DNA from: Jaltomata sinuosa
Taxonomy: Eukaryota; Streptophyta; Magnoliopsida; Solanales; Solanaceae
Assembly: GCA_003996215.1 (NCBI GenBank)
Contig: QJPP01000456.1
Span: 248,001 to 312,000 of the forward strand
Reading direction: 5' to 3'
Length of the DNA stretch: 64,000 bases
Under the pieces are notes generated by a model. It worked only from the letters and a program-made list of their open reading frames with translations, made no database searches and was not told the origin of the DNA. Positions 57,902-64,000 of the stretch are shown here, in pieces (position 1 is the stretch's first letter; each line of letters begins with the position of its first letter). Made by a program: the position numbers and the translations under genes.

Positions 57902-59352
57902 TTATTCAACTAGGTTCTAACCTTATTGTTTGCAACTAACTTATTTGACTAACTATTCAGATTGTAATAATTAGTAAACTTTATTTCTTTCTTTATTTGT
58001 TTACTTTTTCGTAAAATATAAATTGTTCATGGCATTTTTTGCCTCTCTTGGCAAAGCATTAGAATGCATTAGGGGTAAAAAGGCGATTACGCAAGTATTT
58101 GTAATCATTCTTAACAAAAAAACACAATTTTTCAGAATAGACGAGTGAAGTAGTTGACCCGCGGTCGGTTAACTATCACTTGTTATTTTAGCCCGAGATT
58201 GTCTGCCCGGGTTCCCGGTCAATTTTGAAACCTATTCTAGTAAACCCAGGATAGAGCGAAACTAAATCTTGAAATAGGCATTGGCCTAGAATGTCTTAAT
58301 ATCTGATGGATATTAAGTCCATTAGTAAGACCTCCCTGTGTTTGAAAAGGCCCACGGTCCAAAAGAACAATCATCCGTTATGTGTTTAATTGAAGGATGT
58401 GATGTCGAGTTGTATGAACCATTGTTCCTCGGGGTCGAGAATTTTTAGATAGTTCTTCATTATCAAGAGAAGATTGTCATCCGAAAGGCGTTTGTAATTT
58501 CAAGAAGTACAACGAGTTTGAGAATGAAGGATCAGTCACGACGACCTAATTTAGGATTGTACCCCTGCGTGGGACTGATTTTTGATGTATCTTCCTTTTT
58601 CCCTAATTTTGTATCCCCATTTCATTTAATTGGTTTGTATATAATATTTTCGGGGGCAATGGAATATTTACAAACGACATACATATTCTTCAATTCGTTA
58701 GGCCTACCTTTGGCATAAAAAGGTCACATATTCGTATAGGACGCGTTATGAACTGTTATGTGATATAACTGTCTTACATGCTTATGTGTGTTGCTCAAAT
58801 CAAAGGTGAATTGATCCACTCCTATTTGAATATTTTAGAACCCATAGGTAGGATAAAAGTCCACCGTGCAAAGTCCGGCCAAAATTGCTCTTGAAGTTCT
58901 TCAAATTTTCCAAGAAAAATCCAAAGACTTCTTAAAATCCTTTTAAGTCTTGTTCGAAAAATGAACTTGCCCTATCTGAACTACATCTTTTCAGAGCCCG
59001 TTTCCTATCTTTAAGAAATTTCCATTTCTCCACTTCGACAGAGATGCCAAAAGGTTCAGAAGACACATCAAGTGCTGCAAAACAAGTATCAAGAGATGAA
59101 GACTTGACAAGTCAACTTTTCTGATAGAATTCACTTATCCGAAATCGATGGGCAAATTTATGTCCATTGAATCCTCGAGTCAATAAACACCCGTGGATCA
59201 ATTTACCTTGATGAAAAGCAACTTTATGTGTTTAAAAACAATACTTTTGTGTTTATTTCCAGTTGGATATCTTGTATTGTTTATCAATAATAGAATCTAA
59301 CATATCGGCCTTTGAGTTATTTTTCACTTCAACAGGTAATAGAAACTGATCT
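57902..59352 (+). mobile_element. Tat untranslated leader
   Basis: About 1.45 kb without a frame. Contains TTAGCCCGAGATTGTCTGCC and repeated conserved Tat leader segments such as CGTGAAGTAG. Ogre relatives splice out a leader intron, but no strong pair of splice sites is demonstrated here. Confidence 0.5.
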
Positions 59353-60453
59353 GTGTTGACAAAATTGGTCAAACATCCCTACTTCACCCGCTCAAAGGCA
59401 CCTATAGATTCCCCCTCTAGCCCTCGCTTTTCTAAGGGCAAAATGACTGATAGTGAAGAAGAGAACGCTTTGGTCGTGAGAGACAATGTCATTGCTGAAC
59501 AGAGTGAAATGATTGCCAAATTAGCAAGGAAGCTAGAGAAGATGCAAGAAGAGGTGCAGAAAGCCAACGATATGGCGAGCCTGGCTATTGCCACTAACAC
59601 CCTAACTCTGGGAAACTCTCAAATCCCTCTGCTCAATTCCCCGCAATCCAAAAACCGACCAAGGGATATCCCTCCTTCCTCCGCACCTAGACCTTCTAAC
59701 GAACCTCCCACCAATAACCCTCTCCATATTGGATCCTCGTACCAAATTCATACTCCTCCTGTCCAGCACACTAACCAGAGTAACAAACCAAGTGCCTACA
59801 TTCCACAAAACCTCCCTCCAAATTACCAAAATACGCCACCAAACACCTACAACTCCCAGAATAACCATCCCAATATCACTAACCCACACAACTATACCCC
59901 CGCATACCCAAATGCCATTCAACATGTCCAGCCTCCATCTGTTCAGAATATGCCACATCCTACCTTTCATGCTATGGTAGAACCGTACACCACCCTCCCA
60001 GAAAGCCCTGAGCTTGACCACTACAAGGAGAAGGAGAAAGAGTTGAGGGCCACAGAGAAGAAGCATGATTATGACATGGCGCAGATGAAAGATGAGATAG
60101 CCAGGATCAAGGAGTTTCGAGGCTCATCTTATGAAAAGGGCTATGACTACGATGATCTTTGTATCCATCCGGAGATGGACCTGCCAGACGGATTCAAGAT
60201 TCCCAAGTTTGAGGCCTTTAACGGTGTTGGGAATCTCGAGGCTCATTTGAGAAGCTATTGTGACCAAATTGTCAGCACAAAGAAGAACGATGCCTTATTG
60301 ATGAGAATGTTCAGTCGGAGTCTAAGCGGGGAAGCTTTGGAGTGGTTCACCACCCAAGAACTAAAGAAATGGTCTAGATGGAGTGATCTGGCCCCAGACT
60401 TTCCTCAAAGGTTGCATATAATATGGAAGTTGTTTCAGATCGATACTCTCTAG
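59353..60453 (+). pseudogene. Tat-like gag, N-terminal to core
   Basis: 366-codon frame. It starts with LTKLVKHPYFTRSKAPID. Its first codon is GTG preceded by an in-frame stop, so an ATG has probably been lost. The first in-frame ATG is in GKMTDSEEEN. Residues 40-80 form a coiled coil (ARKLEKMQEEVQKANDMASL). Residues 90-215 are Pro/Asn/Gln-rich. A charged helix follows (about 225-260). The gag core has FKIPKFEAFNGVGNLEAHLR, MRMFSRSLSGEALEWF and LKKWSRWSDLA (about 280-350), as in Tat/Ogre gag. A frameshift at about 60420 ends it. Confidence 0.8.
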
Positions 60454-60929
60454 ATCGTATTAGACAAAAATCAAATGAGGACTTCCGAGATTATGACTAT
60501 CAATAGAGAAAAGAGGCGGTGAGAGTTTGGCCTCCTATGACCGAAGAAGAGATAAGCGTGGTGTTTATGCGCTCTCAAGAGTCGGAGTTCTATGACAAAA
60601 TGATATCAACAGTTAAAGCAAAGTCGTTTGACCTAGTTAAGATTGGTGAAATCATAGAAGAAGCTCTTCGTAGTGGCAATATTGCCAAGGCTTCAGCCTC
60701 CTCAGGATCGGCAGGACTTCCCAGAAAGAAGAGGGAAGAGGTGTCTTCAGTATCCTCCAGTCCTAGCCCGAGATCGCAGAAACCCTTCAGATCCAACTAT
60801 AAAAAAATCACTTGTTCCAATAACCCCTCCTCCGGCTCCACAAAATCCTCAACCTATTTTCTATACTCAGCCCATTTAGCAAGCTTCACAACCAAACTTG
60901 CAATCCATTTACCAAACTCCACAAATAAA
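60454..60929 (+). pseudogene. Tat-like gag, later part, cut by an LTR
   Basis: In other frames: SDRYSLDRIRQKSNEDFRDY, a TAG, then RKEAVRVWPPMTEEEISVVF and SFDLVKIGEIIEEALRSGNI, all typical of Tat gag. Near 60800 another frameshift moves into PAPQNPQPIFYTQPI. At 60930 an LTR interrupts it. Protease, RT and integrase of this element are not in the window. Confidence 0.8.
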
Positions 60930-61099
60930 TGTAATGCCCCTTCCTATAATTTATGAGTGTTCACCTTTCTTGTACCATTAGAGCTTGCTTGTAGTGGCCT
61001 CAAGTCATTTATAGCTTGTTGGGACCGATATTTTGGTGCCCGGGCTGTTTGTTTGCTCTTTTTATCCATTCCTGGTTTTAGAGATTTTAACTTTGGAAA

Positions 61100-61430
61100 T
61101 TGTTGACTTCAGTCAACATCCTTGGTGAACGTGCTCGGAATCAAATTCTGACAGTTTTGTTAGCTCTGGAGCGTGGACTTTGGTCTAGAGGGACCTTTGG
61201 TCAAGATCCGAGAGCGTTTCAGCTTGGAATTCTCTCTTGTTCTGTATTTTCAGGCCAATTGGGCTTGCTTGGTTGACTTTGGTCAACATTTGGAGAAGAC
61301 GACCTTGGGTGAAAATTCCGTCAGCGTTATTAGCTCCAGAACATTAAGTTTAGGCTAGAGGGACTATTGGTTTGGGTCTCGAGGCTTCCAGACTTGATTT
61401 CGTCCCTTGAGTTCCACTTTGAGAATTGTT
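61100..61430 (+). repeat. About 168-bp direct repeat in the LTR
   Basis: Segments from about 61115 and 61283 share GTCAACAT..TTGG, TCTGACAG/CCGTCAG..GTT.TTAGCTC, and CTAGAGGGAC..TTGGT. Diverged tandem duplication. Confidence 0.55.
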
Positions 61431-61619
61431 GGCCTAAAGGTTGATTTTGGGCGTGGAGCCTACTCTTCATTAAATCGACGTCCGATGGAATTTTCGTTGA
61501 TTCCATTGGATCTGAAATGCCATTTCTAGTTGAATAGCTTAAGTCGTTTTTGTTCGCGGGACCTCGGATGCGTTCCCGGGGACCCAAAATGCCAAATCCA
61601 TTCCTTGGCTTGTTGCTCC

Positions 61620-61860
61620 AGCTGGAGGCTATTGGTATGGCGTTGTGGCGCCAGGGCCAGCGCCCCTGTGCCTGCAGCTGCACCCTTGCGCCCAGGGCCA
61701 GCGCCCCTGTGCTGTCACCCACCTCAGCACACCAGCGTCGTACCACCCGGCCAGTACCGTAATGCCCGGCTAGCGCCGCAGCGCCTGTGTGCCTGCGCCT
61801 GACTGGGCTCCGTGGCGCCAGTGCGCCTGCGCCTGGCCTGCCGCGCCTACGCCCATGCGG
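61620..61860. repeat. GC-rich block in the LTR
   Basis: Repeated GGCCAGCGCCCCTGTGC and CTGCGCCTG-type strings. GC content is strikingly above the window. Open frames here are by-products of composition. Confidence 0.75.
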
Positions 61861-62889
61861 GTCAATTTAGGGGCTGACAGCCTCTTTCTTTTTTCATTTC
61901 TTCCTTCTTCCAACACTCGTTCCTCCATTGTAATAGCTTATAAAACCTCCAACCAACACCTTTGTTCATCCCATGTGATTAGAGGATAACACCTTGTCGA
62001 TCCTTGCACGTTTTTGGACTTCTAAAGCGGGTAAGTCCTCTCTTAATTTCCCGTTTTCTCCATTAAATTCCCTTTTGAATTCTTAAATGGGTGGGCTATT
62101 TTGAAACCCATTTCATGTTCGTTTCCGCTCAAATTTTTAGCATGTGCTCCCAGGATGGTAAGGAATACTTTGGTGTTTTTCATTTTTGGTTTTGGGTTGC
62201 GGGGCCCACAGGCTCATTTATGACCCGGATTTTGACCCAGTTATATTTATAGCATTGTGGGTGTTGTTAGTTTCGTATTAATGTGTAGATTACTATGTTG
62301 ATATTAGTTTTATGAATTGGAGCTTCCCGGAGCAGTTCGAGCTTGGACAACGTCCTTCTTGCAGCTAGTCATCAGACGACAGGTAGGTTATGGCTTTCCC
62401 TACCTAGACTCAGCGTGTATAGGCTATAACTGCACTAATTAGCATCCTTGGGTGGGTTGTTATAAGTTTGTACCCTAGACCTTGTCCGCCTTTTTTGTCC
62501 ATTTATTTCATAAGTTGTTTGTAGTATTCGCGTAGTATTGTATATTACTCTTGTGGTCCTGTGTGGCCTTGTATTGACTCTGGAACATAGATGGTGGGTT
62601 ATTTGGGAATGTCCGCGATGCCCCAGACATAGAGATACCTTTTTAGGCTGGTTATGTCTGCTGAGTAGATGTTGGGCCTGTGCAGGGCTGATAGGAAATA
62701 TTTGTGAGCTGCTGGGCTAATTTATATTTATGTGCGAGCATTTCATCCATGAAAAAGGGTTTTCCTGCATTTTTTACTTTGGTTTTGGCTGCGAGCCACT
62801 ATAGATGGTTTTTCCTAAACTTGCATGGCCTCGGGGGGCCATTTTTGGTATAACGTAATGATGACATGCGATTTTGGATGATTTCACAC

Positions 62890-62990
62890 TTGATTTTCTA
62901 CTGATACTAGGCTCTGCTGGGTGGAGTACTACACTAGATTTCCTACTGATACTAGGCTCTATTGGGCGGGGCACTAGACCTAATTTTCTG
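62890..62990 (+). repeat. About 45-bp tandem repeat in the LTR
   Basis: Two copies of TTTTCTACTGATACTAGGCT followed by CTGCTGGGTGGAGTACTAC or a variant, plus a partial third copy. Confidence 0.7.
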
Positions 62991-64000
62991 ATGGATTTTA
63001 GACCCGGATACGCTCTGGGCACCCTTTGAGAGGGTCTTTTGACATTACTACTAATGTTTTAGACCCGGGTCGAAGTCGGGCATGTACTACGAGGTTATGA
63101 TTATTGAGTTAGGTTTGCAGTTTTGTATGTGGTCGAGAGGTAGACCTTCATGGACCCCTGTCGTTCCTGGGCCACAGGCTGCGGGCCGACGCAGCGTGCC
63201 AGGAGGGGGGGTGTACGGCATAGGAGAGGTACACGAGAAAGGGCCTTCTATGGATCCTACCTCTATTAGGCCTTATAGGTACCGAAGGGGGTGCATACGA
63301 GTACTATTGCATCAGATTCATCATAATCATGCATATTTCACTCGGATTCCACCCTTGTTTGCTGTGTGTTCAATGTACGCTTCGGTTGTATGGGCGGCCA
63401 GAGGATTTGTTTTCACTTGATTGCGTTCCTCAGTTGTATAGGTGGCCGTTGGGACTGTAGATAGTTTAGATTACTCTTTTCGCTTTATAGAGCTGGTTAT
63501 GGTCCTTGTTTCTTCGTGACTTAGTTGTTATTAGCCTGTTGAGGCTCCGGTTGTGGGAGTTTGATTATTGAGAGGGCTAGGAAGTCCTATCTTATTGAGG
63601 CACTTTTGTGTGGCCTTCTGAGCAGAGTGTGCGGATTTGAGTAGTATCTCTCGGTTATTGCAGTTTAGTGGTTCCATCCTAGGTTGATATTGCGAGGTTG
63701 ATCTCTGTTTATATTATCTTTGAAGTTGGATTCGTAATATGTTTTCCTTTAGTCTATTGATCCCTACTTGAGTATGTGAAATTGCTTTCTTTCTTCCTTT
63801 TTACTTGAGTTTATCAGTATATTGTCATGTTTTCTAAACTCTCTCCTTTTATATATACTATTGTTGCAAGGATTCCAGGTGCGTTCTTCTTCTTTTCACC
63901 TGCGTTTCTGTGATTGTATATCTTCTATGCTAGCATTGTATGCTTATAACTCTTGTATGTCTATTTTCTGTGCTAGCTCCTTGTTCTTCTTCCTTGCCTC

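Larger units (their letters stand above)
60930..64000 (+). repeat. LTR of a Ty3/gypsy element, runs past the window
   Basis: Starts TGTAATGCCCCTTCCTATAA within Tat gag and is homologous to the minus-strand LTR at 40104-43358. Over 3.07 kb long with no end seen. Contains about 168-bp direct repeats (61100-61430), a GC-rich block (61620-61860), a splice-donor-like CGACAGGTAGGTTATG (about 62380) and about 45-bp repeats (62890-62990). Its left duplication (ATAAA, 60925-60929) cannot be checked. Confidence 0.7.

Noticed and set aside
59602..60066. Minus-strand frame of 154 codons
   Set aside because: Antisense to the Pro-rich gag linker of the Tat-like element.
61530..61989. Overlapping plus and minus frames in the GC-rich block
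   Set aside because: GC-rich DNA lacks stop codons. No domain or conserved start is seen.
1..64000. A new defence or biosynthetic gene system
   Set aside because: All recognisable coding sequence belongs to transposons or to one captured pseudogene. I see no gene cluster.

Overview
This is plant nuclear DNA made almost entirely of nested transposable elements, many broken. I find no intact host gene. The LTR and SINE families (TTG-tailed SINE, LTRs rich in CCGCTATAGCGG and GACGGACCGTC motifs, Tat/Ogre-, Athila- and Tekay/Del-type elements, CACTA termini CACTACAAGAAA) suggest a Solanaceae genome, possibly Solanum or a relative, in repeat-rich (probably pericentromeric) DNA. The species is inference.

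Layout. 1-2167: end of a Tat-like element (polypurine tract, then its 3' LTR). 2168-6524: AT-rich DNA with a SINE remnant, long tandem repeats and a LINE fragment. 6525-13695: a degenerate Ty3/gypsy chromovirus (Tekay/Del type) with LTRs, initiator-Met primer site, broken gag-pol ending in a chromodomain, and a truncated 3' LTR. 14255-28984, minus strand: LTR-internal-LTR-internal-LTR of a large non-coding retrotransposon (LARD) that shares leader, LTR edge and minisatellite with the chromovirus. Its middle LTR is a mosaic of the outer two. 29706-36478, minus strand: a young Athila-type element with a perfect 5-bp target duplication, gag and protease but no reverse transcriptase or integrase. 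36484-40103: a CACTA transposase relic whose subterminal repeats carry a Tourist-like MITE. 40104-43358: a minus-strand LTR without visible target duplication. 43359-43911: an older LTR fragment.

From 43912 the elements are stacked. A 5' LTR plus primer site (43912-47561) is cut by a Tat-like element (47562-60929), whose gag is cut by another LTR (60930 to the window end). The Tat 5' LTR itself holds a CACTA element (49585-55205, ATG duplication) carrying a kinase-dead L-type lectin receptor kinase pseudogene, and a Mutator-like MITE (56739-57766, perfect 9-bp duplication).

Nothing here is likely to make a functional protein. The main interest is structural: the mosaic LARD array, the gene-carrying CACTA element, a hairpin that covaries between two Tat LTRs, and LTR modules shared between families. 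I saw no tRNA, rRNA, CRISPR, telomeric or organellar sequence.
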